Source of the DNA: Pseudovirgaria hyperparasitica
Lineage: Eukaryota; Ascomycota; Dothideomycetes; Acrospermales; Acrospermaceae
DNA length: 64,000 bases
Direction of reading: 5' to 3'
NCBI RefSeq assembly: GCF_010093815.1
Contig: NW_022985553.1
Location: forward strand, 65,511 to 129,510
Of the stretch, positions 44,064 to 57,463 are shown piece after piece. Positions within the stretch are counted from its first letter, which is position 1. Each line of letters opens with the position of its first letter. Under the pieces are notes generated by a model, which was not told the origin of the DNA, ran no database searches, and was given only the letters and a program-made list of their open reading frames with translations. The position numbers were made by a program, and so were the translations under genes.

Positions 44064-46726
44064 CTCGGCGACAAAGCATGAGATCCGCCAGAAACACCCT
44101 CTCATCCCGTTTGGCGTGGTCAGGACTGTTTGCCTCCATCGTGTGAACACGATGAACACTCTACCGACGTATTGCTTGGTTGGGCGCACGGTGCGACCAA
44201 GCAAAGTAAGACTCTTACTCAATCCAGCAATTATTTTGTACAGCAAACCTGTCGGACCGTCCTAAATCATCACCCTAACACGCCTCGCTACATTTCCGTT
44301 TCCTATCGATTGAAGAATAATTAGAGTTGTCTACGAATTGTAATCTGCTGAAAAAATAGACCGCATTTCCATTTCCCTCATCTGTTGTCACTTTCTTGTT
44401 CAATTTGGCTGCGTCAGTGATGCTGAGACGGATGATCACGGAGCCCGATCGACCTGATTCTCTCCCATTGAGTGAAGCAGATTGCTAGCAACTTCGTCGA
44501 GCAATCAGAAGCGTTATCCAAAATTGCCTGCCAACAAGCTGTCCAACACGCTGTCCAACAAGCTGTTTGAATGGCATACAGACAGTCGCGGAGGCGGCCG
44601 TTCTGCCGGCCATGGTCGAAAGCTTCACTCTTGTTTCGCGATGTTGGTAATTATATGACTGCAAGCGTCATTTGCTTTACATACCAACCAATATTCACCT
44701 CAACAGACCCGTCCAGCAATATCTTTAGCTATAATCACTCTACTCGCATCAGGACGCCTCTCCACACAATATAAGGTGCCTTCAAATACCGGATCGTTCT
44801 TTTCGTGCTCACGCCCCGGAGCTATCACAAAGTCCTGGCATATCTTGCCAAGAAATCCAAGGATCTTCAGCGTGTACAATTCCGTATATTCACGTCATCG
44901 ACTTAGCCCATGTGTGTCATTTACTACATGCTGCACACCTGTGGATGTCCTCCGCAACCAGCCTTCAACGGGAGACATGGTCTTCAAACCCTATGTCAGA
45001 CTGCTGTCACGCAAGGTCAGGCATGTCCACCTGGCATCAGGAATGAATCGATGACGTGGTCGGGAACGCTGTGTGGGATGTGTCAGCAAACTCGAAGAGA
45101 GCGTATGATGAATCAAAGATTCACAGGATACGGAGGTTCTTATGGAGCCTGGGCTTATTCAGCAAACAGGAGTGTACCAGGATGGGCAAGGTGGAGAGTC
45201 TGAAGGAAAGATGATTATATGTGGCGGCATTCTCTTTAAATGATAATATTTTAATCACGAAGCGTGGACAAGGCAAGCATTTAGGCTGTGGAAAGTGTTT
45301 AGCATTAAAGGCCTCGTTCCTAGGCGTTCGTAATCAGCCATGAATAACAATCGCACCCCGTCAACAGAGTATCCGTGATATTGGCTACGTATCGTGGCCG
45401 TTGACGCTACCCACAGGATCTAAGATAGGTAGGTAGCATATGTTATGTCATCTGCGAATTTTCACCGCGCGACGTCACCAACATCATCACAGTGTTTGCT
45501 TCGAGATCTGTTGTGTAAACACAGGCGTGACTGCAAATTTCCATCTATGATAGCCCTGTTTTGTCTCGCTGCCACGGTGTCATGACTATGATGCATTGTA
45601 GCCGGGAAAACTAGGTCTGCAGTTTTCATAAATTCAGGCTGTACAAGGGGTTCGTGAAGAATTTTCAGACTTCTCAGGAACTTTGGTCTCGGAATGCCGG
45701 TACCAGCTCCAGGACTGCGCCACTGCGACATATTCTGTAGCGTATCCAGTGGGTGAGAGAAATCCTCAGCCAGGTGACAATTAACGCACACGTGATGTAC
45801 AGCACTTGTCGTGAGAGTGAAGTATTAGGTCATACGCAGAAGAACCTGCCAGGCAGGTAAGGCAAGAAGAAGTTTGCAAAGACAAGATATTTGAACACAC
45901 TGCAGGATGATATATCATGAACAGTGCGAGATATCTTGCTAATGCTTGACTCGACAAGACATTAGGAATGACTCCGACTGGACGCTGTAGGATGAATGTC
46001 ACCACCTTCCAAGCCGCCGGGGTGTCACCGGTATTATTTATGCTTTTCGAATAAGAATTTGCAGCATGCTTTGGCGAGACCGAACAACATACAATGCAGG
46101 CGATGCCCTGTCGTCGAAAGTTTAACAGGGAATAAGTCAAAACCTGACTCTCGTAGAGAGGCGATTCGAATGTTCCGGTTGTCTGGACAAGCTCGTTGCT
46201 CAGTATTTGAAGCCAAATCCGAACGGCAATTCATGTCGGATATTATCATGGAGTAGGCGTGGTCGGACAGATATCACGATGTTGTGTGTATTCTCCGCCG
46301 TGGTTGGAGGAGGTAATTACTGTGTACAGGCTGACGAAGGGATTCACACACGATGAGACCATTCCCGAGATGGCGATAGTTTCTGCGGCTATCAAGCTCC
46401 GAGCACGATCGTATGCATTGGACAGCACACCGCTCTGGACTTTTCTTGCAGACATGGCCTGTAGAGTTCACTGGGTGGCATGACCGTCGTCGAGACGCAG
46501 CTGGGTCGATGCAGGCGGCAACTCTGTTCGTGAGCCTCTTGTCGCTATCATGATGACTGCACAAGTCTATGTTGAACTTGACAGCTGTCGCAAGCGTAGG
46601 AGAGGAGACATCTGTCATAATGGTAAGCAAAACGGTGGTGGTGGCATTACCTAGAAGAGGACCTGGATCACTCAGTGCCACCGCCCTTCTCCATCCGCGG
46701 CAAATATGAATCTCTACCGTCCACGA

Positions 46727-46778
46727 TGGATGCGCGATGCACGATGCACGATGCATCATGCACCATGGATCATGCCAC
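46727..46778. repeat. degenerate CGATGCA-type tandem repeat
   Basis: Around seven imperfect copies of a GATGCAC/CATGCAC unit are visible. Confidence 0.7.
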
Positions 46779-47500
46779 ACCATGTTGGCCTCACTTTTTA
46801 TCGCCTTCACCCACTGGTCTGCAGCATTTTGCTCGCTCTCACCGCTACGAGGAAGCACTTTGATGGGCTTCTGGGAGCCGTACAAAGACTCCGCTTCAGC
46901 CAGTAATAAGTCACTACGACTAAGCAGACTCCATGTTGAGCAACTTCAAGTATCCATGAGACAGCATCCGGATTACCCGAATAGAGGCGACTGAAGTAGC
47001 ATCTCACTAAGGCAGGCAACCAACCGGAAACGTGAGCTTGATTGACTTGACTGAATGAATCTTCCTGTCGCCGAGGAGACACGCATAGATGGATAGATGC
47101 ACAGATGCCAGGACGTCCTCTTGAGTTATCGACGAGGCGCTGGAAAGTTTTAATATATACACAGTGAATGTGTATTATCATCATTCACGAGCACCAAATT
47201 TAATTTCCCAGCAAAACGAGGATCCACAGTCTCCACATCTACTAACGTCCTAGCACAGGTACCATGCTGCTGGAAATGCTTATTTTGAACTGGGGACAAA
47301 AAGCCTCCGTATAATTAATTACAGTAGCAATACTGTAGTCTGTAGGCTATTAGATGTCCATTATCCATGGAATATTTCATCATATTCGTCACAATTTATC
47401 TGCTTTGCTGACCTCCTTCTTCCCTCGCCTTACCGCTTTCATCGTTGCCTTTCTTTCCACTTCAAAGGGGGGGAGCCGAGCCGAGAAAACAATAACGTGG

Positions 47501-47617
47501 TATTATTATTATTACTATTATCATTATTATCATCATTATTATTCCATTGTCATCATCTTCATTATTATTAGTATTGTTGTTATTATCATCATCTTCATCA
47601 TCATCATCCTCCCGCCG
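47501..47617. repeat. degenerate TAT/TCA triplet microsatellite
   Basis: A run of about 115 bases is built almost only of TAT, TCA and TTG/TTC triplets, about 750 bases upstream of the TCP11 start codon. Confidence 0.9.
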
Positions 47618-48359
47618 AGGCCCTGCTCTGCATCCTTCGTCTTTCATATCACCTCAGCCCGCTCTTTCACAATTCTCTCAAGTCTCACTTCTGCGACACT
47701 GCAACGCCCGGACCGTAATACAGTCCACATCCTTCTTCTCACTGCTGCTACTGTGTCCGTTTGTCACTACAGTATAGCCTTTCCTCAATTCTCTCGATAT
47801 CTTTCATCCAGCTGCAAACTGTCGCGACGTTGATCTCTTCCCGATTGCTTTTCACAGCGTCTTGCACTATTACTTGTCCCTCACATCACGTTCAAGTCGC
47901 ATCCCTCGACTAATGCTTGCGACCAACCACCTGGTTCTGCTTGCAGAGTAACTATGCGCCTACTTGTATCGTCACTCAAATCGTTCCCCTGCCCGAACTA
48001 TTCACATAGCGCATCTTCGCAATCCCTCTTCCCTCGACGGTCCGCGTGTTCTCGTCACAGTCACACCCCAGCGGGCATCACAACCCCCGCAAGTTTGCTT
48101 TCACCCGTCCACGACGGCCGCACCGCAGACGCTGGGTTATCGCTCGCCATTTCTGCGCGAACCACGTTTCTATCACTGCTGTGAATTTGCAAACTTGTGA
48201 CCAGAGCTCGACTGGTGGTTTGGATTTGACGTGACTGATCGTGTGAACATAGAGCGCTTCCGCTGTTCAAGAAGGACCCGCACAGCCGCTCATTGCTTTC
48301 GCACTTTTATCACTTTCCCCACAGTTCTAAGAGTCAATACACAGACTATACAAAAAAAA

Positions 48360-50721
48360 ATGAACCAAAAAGCTCGGCAAAGATCGCCTCGAGGGAATTC
48401 AGTACATCGCGAGGCATCTGTTGAGCATTCTCCGCGCCGGCAATGTCGTGAGCCATCACCAGTGGGTTCGTCCTCGTCTCCTATGCGGCGAGATGGTCAA
48501 TGTACGCGTCACCCAGTCACGAGGAAAGGCAGTGGCGGCAGATCGCGCAAGAAACAAGAACGAAGGAGACGCGCGAATTCTCCGCCAGACAGGAATTCGA
48601 TACAAGATGAGGGACGACTGCCATGGACCGACTATCTCTGTGGCGAGATGACGGATAATCAGGTGCTCGCCCAACTCGGCCGAATCATCGACGAAGAAGG
48701 ACCAAAGAGAACGAGCACGGATATAGGCGTAACGCTGGGCAGCTGCTTTGTCGCCGTAGGGGGACTTCACCCGCCCATCACAAAGAAGTCACTCAGCGAA
48801 CTCGATATCAACGCAATCATCGTCAACCCGAAATTACGCCACGATGTCAACTTTGATCGTGAACTTCACTTTCGACCAAATCTGGACGGGGACCGGGGAA
48901 AAGAGAAGATTCGCGAAGCGGAAAGGTACTGGCTGGCGTTGGAAGCAGAATTGGAGCTCTACAACATCCTTTTTCAGAGGGCTGTTATAGAACGAGAACC
49001 TATCTGGCTCCCGAGATGCACCAAAATGAGCATGCGACGGGTGCCAATCATGTTCGAAACCATCAGAGATATCTTGCAGAATCTGGTCCCGGAACGTGAC
49101 CAGGCGAGAATAGAGGAGCAATTAGATCAACAGATGTTGATGCAGCAAATCGGAAAAGGCCTATGCGATCTGGTTAGTCTTTCACAATGGCTCTCGCATC
49201 TTCTGAAAGCTCATTGCGCACCAATGCGCGATGTTTGGGTGGATAAGATGGTTCAGCAGACGAAGAAAGGCGTCGAGGAAGGAAGCGCAAAGTGTATTGT
49301 GGATGGGTTGAGGGAGCTGCTTGGCATACTGGAGGCAATGAAGCTGGTAAGCCTGCATGTGACATCCAAACTGTCGATACCTGTTTGACTGACCGTATTT
49401 GCAGGACGTAGCTAATCACCAGATTCGCCATCTTCGAGCTTTACTGATAGATGACACGGTGAATTTTGAAAGAAAGTATCAGGTAAATCGAATCCCGATT
49501 CCAAAGAAAATCAATGCTGCTGAATGTCGAGCTTGGTATGCGCGTGCACAAAAAGGACATCAGTACGGCTTACCCCCTTCGGCGACATTATACCCGCGTG
49601 CTCCTAGATTGGCGACATCACAACCACATTTCGTTGCCTTTTACCGTGCTCTCTTGCACCATCTCCTAGTCGAGTGTCCAGCATCACGTCCAGACTCATT
49701 CTATTTAGATACAGAACGCCTTCGTATCATCCAGTCAGAGTTACACAATCAGGTGTATTTTGACCTTTGCTGCGCGGTGTTTCAGGTTATCATCGATGAC
49801 ATTGTCAAATGTTGCTTAAATTCACAGCCTGTGGTCCAGCATTTGAGTCTCTCTGCATTGAGGACTGCACTTCTCACCATAATATCTGGGGTAGGAGAGG
49901 CCACGAAACAATGGCAGAAGAATATTCCTAACCTCGCTGTCGAAATCGTACGACATGCGCTTGCGGCATGTGGCTTTACGAAGCAGTACGACGCCGGGTT
50001 GGTTACCATTGCAGAACAGCTGCTTACTGAGAAGTTTGGATCTCACTTCCCAAACTATTTTGAACTCCAAGCCCTGAAGTTGATGGGCGATTTCTTTCCC
50101 GTTTGCCTGGAGATTGCCGAACGACACATCAGCGCCAGCCCAATCGACCTCTTCAACGCTCTCATAGCACCATCATCCTTGCCATTGATGGTAGTGCCAC
50201 CACCTCCACCGCCGCCGGTCGTGTCATCGAAACATGCCCTCCAACACTCTGCTAAGGCAGCTTCTCATGCTTCGAGTCAACGAAATTTACCTCTATCGTT
50301 ATTGCCGTCTCCTGTGCAGCCTTCGACAGCTCCACCTCATCTGATCGATATTGCACGCAGGTTGACCCACATTGCCATCTTGCACTGGCAAGTTTGGGCA
50401 CCAATCCTTTATCTCAAGATTGATGAGCCTGAGCTTCCAAGTCTGTCGTCCAACAATGCGTCCAGCACAACTTCCAGCTGTGCCTCAACACCCATCAGCT
50501 CACAGGCCACGCACACATTCCCATTGGCAGTCCGCACGCGTAGCGCAACTGTAGATGCCCACACCCTACAAGCCCCAGCAAGTGCCTCCGCGTCAGACGT
50601 TGACAGTAGCAAGCCGCTCCGCACACCCGGGGTTACCACCGATGCTGCAAACATGGCTTCGGGTCCAGGAGAGCCCGGAGAAAACGCACATCACACACAT
50701 CAGCAACTACTCCCAGAATGA
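48360..50721 (+). CDS. TCP11/SOK1 family protein
   Basis: Exons 48360-49346 and 49405-50721 encode 767 aa. The protein matches the T-complex 11 family (yeast Sok1): the signature PPITKKSLSELDINAIIVNP, then LRHDVNFDRELHFRPNLDG, the helical body and HQIRHLRALLIDDTVNFERK just after the splice join. Sok1 was found as a suppressor of cAMP-dependent kinase loss in yeast, and the family is linked to PKA signalling. The N-terminus is basic and disordered (SGGRSRKKQERRRRA); the C-terminus is Ser/Thr-rich with a PPPPPP run. I chose the ATG at 48360, preceded by nine A residues, over the upstream in-frame ATG at 48231 because the extra 43 residues look like leader. The intron is 58 bp with a GACTGAC branch site. 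Confidence 0.88.
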
Positions 50722-52458
50722 CCAGCTTCTCGAACCTCGACATCATTCCCGGTCGCGGTTTCCTTGTACATAGATCCAAGATCGACACCACAACGAATTT
50801 CCTTTGTCGTGCATAGCGTAGATACCTCATTTTCATTTACTGCATTCTGTTTCGGTATCTCATCATTTCATACTATTTCTGTTCCACAACATCTTTCCAG
50901 GGGTTTCTCTCATACGACATCTGTAAATCACGCATGTTTTACCAGTCGGCTTTACACACTAGATTGGCGTTTGGGTCCTGGCTCGTCCCGGCTGCATAGT
51001 CGTAGGTGTACAGCTTACACCATTGTAATACCCCTGTTCTCATTTTCTGTTCCCTCTCTTTCAGCTATTCAAAATTGCATTTTAGCGCGCGGATGTGATT
51101 GATGGGTTAGAGCCTAGGGCGGCGGACAGCGTTTGCTGTAACGATTAGTTTGTTTGCTTTGTGCAACGCTCAATTCGCGGGGGAATAATAGTCCAGATTG
51201 CTGTTGCGCATGAATTGAGTTGTCTGTGGGAAGTGCTTGTTGGGCTTGTGGGAGGAAGATGTATGGCACAATTATACAGTCATGAGTTGCGTACAAGGCG
51301 GAGTGCATTGGTTATTTGTCTGCCGCTGGACCATAGGGCTCGGACACAGCCAGCCAGTAATATATTAAATATATCGTCCCAACAAGTCATGCCGTGAGGA
51401 TGTGAGGGAGCTTTCCAGGGCACGAACACCAGGATCACTAACGTTGGCCTGCATGATCGCTGGACCCCGGCCAGTAGTAGGATCGGGCAAACTGGAAGAG
51501 ACTGTCTGTGATTTGGGCCGTATAAATGATGGTTTGGTCTAGGCTAAGTTGTAGTGCTGAGGGGGAGGCGAAGTGTATTTTTTTGCTTCTTAGCAACATC
51601 GTCATCATCATCATCATCATCATCATCATTATAGCTTCTGTTTCTTGCAATGAACGTGCCCGAAGACAACTCGGCATGATGTACTCGAGAGCCACGTAAG
51701 GTTTTGTGTCTGGATCTTTGGTCAAGCACTGCTGGGAGATAGCCTTCCCGGAACTTCGACGTCTAAGAGTGTAGTAGGTATATGTACTGTGAATGCCTCA
51801 GTCCTAGATTGTCTTCCGGGCCCTTAATTAGCCACAGCCCCGCCAACAGCTGTCACTGTGCACGCTGCCCACTGCTTACCCCTCACCGCGCCTACCCAAT
51901 CCGCTGTGTGTCCCAAACATTGCACTTGCATTCCGAGGACTTTTTGGTTTTGACCTTCTTTCTCTTCTTCAGCTAGGTACTCTCACTCAACATACACTTA
52001 CATTGTACGTCAAAGATAGCTTAGGAGCCCGATCTTCGACGATTGAAATCTCGCTTGCCGCCATCATCTTGCCTCAGGCCCGAACATTCACAAGTACGCC
52101 CAAGTGCCCAGCAGGCGAGCCCGGGGTGCTAGGACCTATCCGTACCCTAGCGAACAACGACAACAAGCCAAAAGACTTTGGGCAGCAAGAGCAGAAGACG
52201 CATCGACCGAAGCACGAACAAAGCAGTTCACGGAATCTTACGCATATATATACGCAGCCCGATACCGCGACCTTGACACTCCGCTATACCCTCGACCGCT
52301 CCTCGAAAACCTCCGTATATTTGGGTCGTGACAAGACTCTTTTACTCACAGTGTCCTGTAGAGACGTTCTTTGACTGTCTAACAAGACTGCCCATTAACA
52401 CGATAATACGCATACATTCGAGAAGGGTTCTAGCAAGAGCGCGAAGAAGAAGCACACC
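50722..52458. other. spacer between TCP11 and endosulfine genes
   Basis: The first part is the TCP11 3' flank; the last few hundred bases are the endosulfine leader. It includes a (TCA)9 microsatellite at 51602-51628. No gene is supported. Confidence 0.45.
51602..51628. repeat. (TCA)9 microsatellite
   Basis: Nine uninterrupted TCA units in non-coding sequence. Confidence 0.95.
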
Positions 52459-53181
52459 ATGAATCCGCATCAGCAGAACAAGGTGGATATCAGCGTACGT
52501 TGACTCTATCTACTTCACTTCCTCGCAGAAGAATTCTGTACTTCTATGTCGAAACGGCGAAGTAATGCTTTGTGTACATTAACTGCTGATCCTCGAGGAT
52601 TGGAGCCCGGTGATGTTTTAGAGTTGTAGTAGCATACTGGCTCGAGTCAAGCTAACAACCTGCAGAGCCTATCTCCCGATGAGCAGCGCCTGTTCCGTCT
52701 ATATGGCAAGTTGCCAAACAAGAAAGACTTGCTCCAGAACAAGCTCAAGGTCCGTTACTAACTCAGTCTCTCTCACCCCTCCTTCAAGACCTTCTTTCCC
52801 CTCAATTCCAACCTCCCATTCCTCCATATCCAACTAAACTCTTACCAGGAGCGCAAATACTTCGACTCTGGCGATTATGCCCTCTCCAAAGCCGGTAAAG
52901 CCTCTGACATCGGCGTCACTCAGATTGGCCGCGAGCACCCGGTGCCCGAGAACATCCCGCATTCGTCCTCACCACACAACGGCCCTGGCAGCGGCGCCCA
53001 GGGGAGCATCAGTGGCATAAACCTGCCTGCACCTGCACCTGGCAGTACGCCTGGACAAAGCGGGAGTCCGGTGAAGGAGGGCAGTTTCTTGCATCGCGAG
53101 ACAAGCCTGAATAGGGAGACGAGTGTGGATGATGACGACGAGGCGAATGAAGATGAGGAGAAGAAGGAGGACGAGAAATAG
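52459..53181 (+). CDS. IGO1: endosulfine-family mRNA stability/PP2A inhibitor protein
   Basis: Exons 52459-52494, 52666-52749 and 52849-53181 encode 150 aa. The core LSPDEQRLFRLYGKLPNKKD and ERKYFDSGDYALSKAG is the endosulfine signature. Ser47 in FDSGDY is the residue that the Rim15/Greatwall kinase phosphorylates in this family, turning the protein into an inhibitor of PP2A-B55 and controlling quiescence or mitotic entry. The tail is Gly/Pro/Ser-rich, then strongly acidic (DDDDEANEDEEKKEDEK). The first exon is only 12 codons. Introns are 171 and 99 bp; all junctions are in phase 0. The second donor, GTCCGT, is weak but the join restores the motif NKLKERKYFDSGDY. Confidence 0.92.
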
Positions 53182-53968
53182 ATGATGACAGGACGCAGAA
53201 GGAGACGGACAGACTGAGCTGCATACCAGCCGAATAGATGCATAAGACGAGAGTGCATGCTGGGTGAAGTTATTGCGGACAAGTTATACGATGCTTTTAC
53301 TAGTGCCTTTCGGACAGGAAAGAAGGAGGGCTGTACCGACGAGAACACCTGGGCGTTCGAGGAGTTTCAAGCACAAAGGTAAACAGGATCTAGCCGTCTG
53401 ATCATCCACGATTCATTCATCGAAGAAGTCCTTTGATATATCTTTCGAGAATATGTATTTTATGTCTTGATATGAATCTCTCCGTAACTATGCTCGTCAC
53501 CCGGGCGAGAGCGCAATGTGACACGCACGGTAACATTGACCACGATGTTCAGAGCGATGTTGATAAGCCCGTTAATGAATGACTTCAATTCCAATATTGT
53601 TGAGATGTCGATACGATTATTGAGATCTATGTCTAATGTCAATGTTTCATCGCTGTCTTGCCTCATCACCGACAGGTCCCGGTTCCCAGGCCGCGCAGAG
53701 AGCCTGCGCATTCTTTGTGTCAAATTCTGACATAATTTAGTCGTAACACTTCCGCTATCAAAACCTGTTGCGCCAGTGTCTCTCGCTGCTCGAACAGGGC
53801 CTTTGTCCAGATATGTGCTGTTCTGCACATCAGGCTAGTTTCCTGCAGCATTGACGCTACTTCAGATTCCGCAAAACAGTTGGAATCCAGGGAATCTGAG
53901 CAGGTTCATCTGCACAGATATGCCTAGATCTCCTTTGGAACGATCCCGAGACGCGCTTTCGGACCCCG
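53182..53968. other. convergent intergenic region
   Basis: Spacer between the 3' ends of the endosulfine and MYG1 genes. No gene is seen; the small frames at 53460-53828 lack a domain. Confidence 0.45.
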
Positions 53969-55092
53969 TCACGCTTCGATGGCTTTGACCGCCATCGCCA
54001 ACGCACCCTCCTTCGTCTTGTTGCCGCCGATGAAACCTGCTGCGTGTACGAACACACAGCCTGGAATACCAGACGCGGTGCTCAGTTCATCGTCGCGGAC
54101 ACCCTTCCATGCATCGGGCAGGTCTTTCCTGTTCTCGAAGGCACCGTTCTCCACGGAGACGGAGCGAATCCGCCATTTGCTATCGGGCTCGTCATTCTCG
54201 GGGAAGAGAACGTACAAAACCTTCGGCTCGGATGGATTTTCGGCTTCGAAGTTGTAGAGGTGGGAGGACCAAGGCGTCGAGGATTGGGGCAGAACCATGA
54301 TCTGCTTAGAAGGGTGGATGGAGCCGCGCTCGTGGTAGACTTTGCTAACGACGGCGCGGGCAGGCAGCCAGTCCTCGTGAGCACCTGTAAGCAGCAACAT
54401 GAACTGCTCGCCCACGAAGGAGGAGGCGCGGGCAAAATTGGTGTCCTCGACGGCTTGTTTCATTTCTTGAGTGGGAGCTGGGTCTTTTGGGAGCTTTGTG
54501 GCATAATTATAGCGATTGACGACGGACGCGAGGGTAAAGGACCTGTCCTCGAAGCGCTTGGTGATGTTTGCGGACTTGATGGCAGCCGGGTCATAAGCGG
54601 ATATGCCGTTGTCATTGGCGTCAAAGGCTTCCACGAAGTCGGTGTAAATTTTTTCATACAAAATCGAGACCTCCTCGCCGTCTTTAGGGAGACCGGTACA
54701 GGTTGCGATTATGTCCTTGCCGTAGTGAAGATATACGAGTCCGGCGGAGGAGAGCTTCGTGCTGTGCCCGGGAAAGATTGCGTCAAAGCCACGTTGGTGG
54801 TGGTCATATCGATTGTTCTCGGTGCTATACTCGCCTCCAACGTCGAGGACAGTATGGCAAGTTTCTAGAAGGGCAGGGTCGCGAGTGCGGATGAGAGGAG
54901 ACGAGGCATAGGTTGGCAGAAGGCGAAGAAGATAGACTGCAAGGGCCTCGTCGGCGTGGAAATGGCCGCTGAGATCGCATGTGAGCTTCAAGAACAGCGG
55001 CGTAGATTCGAAACCAGTGACATTACTTACTTGTGGGTACCAATCAATGGACCGTCCATCTTGACTCTCTTTGCTGAAGTATCAGTGGCCAT
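53969..55092 (-). CDS. MYG1: MYG1 family exonuclease
   Basis: Exons 55092-55031 and 54968-53969 on the minus strand encode 353 aa. The splice join makes the signature GTHNGHFHADEALAVYLL; with YDHHQRGF and SSAGLVYLHYG this marks the UPF0160/MYG1 family, a DHH-type phosphoesterase. Human MYG1 is a 3'-5' RNA exonuclease acting in nucleolus and mitochondria. The C-terminal part with WKGVRDDELSTASGIPGCVF and HAAGFIGGNKTKEGALAMA is conserved too. No clear mitochondrial leader is seen in MATDTSAKRVKMDGPLI. The intron is 62 bp; a frame also runs open into it from the second exon, but the join restores the family motif. Confidence 0.93.
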
Positions 55093-56103
55093 GGGGAAAA
55101 TTCTGGAGAAAAATGCTACGGGCTGACAGAAACTAGATCGAACCAAGTGAGGATTGAACCTCGAAGATGATAATGGGTCGATGGACTGAGCAAACACGAC
55201 TCTTCTTTTTAATTTACACGCAATTCGCGCAGAGGTAAACATATGCAGCGCACAAATGCGCAAAGTGAATTGCGGATCCCCACAATAAACAACGTGAGAG
55301 AATTCTGCGGTATGCCTCCACCCCGCCCGCCGGAGTTAGCGCCGATATCTCTTGGCGGCCACAATCGATGTCGACGGGTCAGATTACCAGTTACCTCTGT
55401 CCAAGTGATCTCTGTACCAAAGTTCGGCTTCCATGATTTATTGTGTCATTCCGCAACTTCACATAAGCTTGTCTCTCTAATCTTACTCATTTCTTTCATC
55501 CTGGCTACAGAAGTCTTCCAACAGTAGCTCGATCTCCATCTTCTCTTGAGCAATCTACAGAGTGGAGCCGCTCGATTTACACTATCCTGGGCTAAGCACG
55601 CGACAGCGGACGACCAATGGAGATTGTCTGTGCCTGAACGAAGACACTTGTTGAAAACGACATCCACCATTATCCACTGCGTGCAGAAACAGCAATAAGC
55701 TGTTCACCGCCTCGACCACGTACCATCGAGTGGCTTTCTTATCTGGCTTCTCTGCAGACTGAGACTTCTTTCTCGGATAGCCCTTCCAACAACTGCACAC
55801 CGGTTTCGAGACAAGAATTATTTTCATCGCTTCCAGGTTCGCAGCACGTGAAAGGGACAGAGTGGCTTGAAGCTGAACACGCGCCGCGCGGGCTCCATCA
55901 CACCTGCCTGTACTCAGCACAGACATCACGCGTCGACTTCTGACAGACACCACTGACAGCCTCACACTTCTCTCTGGACTGTCCCTCGACTTTCGAAGCG
56001 CGCATATTGCGCGTTCCTGGCGCGCAGGAGACCTGACGACGCTGCCCCCAAACTTCCCAAATTGCGTCGCCAGCACTTCGCGTGCTAGGCCACGACCGCG
56101 TCC
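55093..56103. promoter_or_regulatory. divergent promoter region of MYG1 and ICE2
   Basis: The two genes point away from each other. A 164-aa minus frame at 55582-56076 has no recognisable domain and I do not call it. An ACGCGT hexamer is at 55928-55933. Confidence 0.4.
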
Positions 56104-57463
56104 ATGTGGCTTACCAGAGCTATCTCTTCCATTTCTTTCCTTTCGACAATCGTGTTCACGATACCTCTGGCCTTCGATGTCGGCGGGAGAACGTGTGGCC
56201 TGGCGTTCTCGCTGTCCCTGGCATACTTTTACCTCTTCTTCTCGATCCTAAAGCTCTCGACACCGGATACCTCGCGATTCCGCTATGCCTTGGTCCAGCT
56301 TGTAGCTTTCTTTCAATGGCTCATCATTCCTACGCTGATGATATGGTGCCTAAACAAATTCTCGGTCGACGGAGATGGAAGTAACTGGGTAGAAAAGACA
56401 TTTGGCGGGAAAAGAGCTGAACCAAGTGGAATATACGAATGGATATTCGGCAGAGGAGGCTTCCTGGAGAACTCGTTCATTGGCAGTTGGGACAAAGTTC
56501 TGCGATGGTCTACGCCAGTTTTCCAGATTGCGGAAGGATTCTGTACAGTGCTTGTCATCCAAGCTTGTGGACAGATCACAAGATGGCTTGTCAATAGAGA
56601 ACGCGGTGATACTTGGATGGTACATCAACTCTGATTATCGACACTCTTTACCAGTACTGACTTCTTCTCTGCAGATTGGACTCCTTGTTTTTTCCGCTTC
56701 TGTCATTTCCAGCTCTGTATACTTCCTCTGGAGGATCACCAAGTTCCCTGAAATTAGCAACGTCGACGCCATTCTCATTGGTGCGGCAGTTACATGTGCT
56801 ATCTTCTTATGCTCCTGGGGTATCGGGAGCGGTCGCGGAAATCCTGTGGAAAGCTCGCTACTTTTCGCGTACGTCGTGCTCTGTATCTACCAGATCTTCA
56901 CCGACTACATGCCCTCGGAAGCAAACCAGGAGCAATCCTCGCAGCCGGCACAACCCGCGCTACCTCCTCTACCACCGATAATCATGGCTTCGTACACGAC
57001 CTTGATTCAGGCCTTTTCCACACTACCATCCACGATGCACCTGGCTTTCAATTTCGTTGTGGCTGCTACCATGACGATCACCCCATCTGTCATCATCTCT
57101 CTGGCATACAGAGTGTTCGTTTTATACTCGGCTGTAAGAATCATACCAGTCATCCGAGAATCTGGAGCGCGCGCTTTATCAGAAGAGCCATCATTGGATG
57201 ACAGCGATGATGTTGCCCGTATTCTTGGGTTTGCCAGCTACTTCAGTCCAAGCATTCTCATCTCGGTCTACACCAGTCTTCTCATGCAACATTTTGCATC
57301 TTCCAGTAACGAATTCGGTGCCCAAGATTGGTGGACGAGTCAGGCCGGTGATACAGGGGGTAATCTATGGCGATGGATCAACCTAGCTGCAACGATGACT
57401 TGGTACGCCATCGAGCTCTACATATCGAAAGAGGATGCTACGCACCACTGGAAATCCGACTGA
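56104..57463 (+). CDS. ICE2: ICE2 family ER membrane protein
   Basis: Exons 56104-56619 and 56675-57463 encode 434 aa. The start MWLTRAISSISFLSTIVFTI and PLAFDVGGRTCGLAFSLSL match Ice2, a polytopic ER membrane protein that in yeast sets cortical ER inheritance and controls lipid flow between droplets and ER. About eight to ten hydrophobic segments are visible, such as YALVQLVAFFQWLIIPTLMI, IGLLVFSASVISSSVYFLWR and ILIGAAVTCAIFLCSWGIGS. A Ser/Glu/Pro-rich loop (EANQEQSSQPAQPALPPLPP) separates the later helices. The 55 bp intron (GTACAT to CTCTGCAG, branch TACTGAC) joins in phase 0. The short charged C-terminus (KEDATHHWKSD) is probably cytosolic. Confidence 0.9.

Larger units (their letters stand above)
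44064..48359. other. 4.3 kb without a recognisable gene
   Basis: The part near 44064 is the 3' flank of PCT1. From about 47350 to 48359 the sequence is pyrimidine-rich with AT/C triplet repeats and is probably the upstream region and leader of the TCP11 gene. Frames in between, such as 46274-46885 (minus), show no domain and overlap other open frames. A small ATGCACG-type repeat lies at 46727-46778. Confidence 0.45.

Noticed and set aside
46274-46885. 203-aa minus-strand frame
   Set aside because: Overlaps other open frames and a small tandem repeat; composition and pattern do not look like a protein.
55140-55230. tRNA-like T-arm (GGTTCAATCC on the minus strand)
   Set aside because: No matching D-arm, anticodon stem or acceptor stem can be drawn around it; it lies in the MYG1 promoter.
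55582-56076. 164-aa minus-strand frame between MYG1 and ICE2
   Set aside because: No recognisable domain, Arg/Ser/Cys-rich composition, and it covers the shared promoter region.
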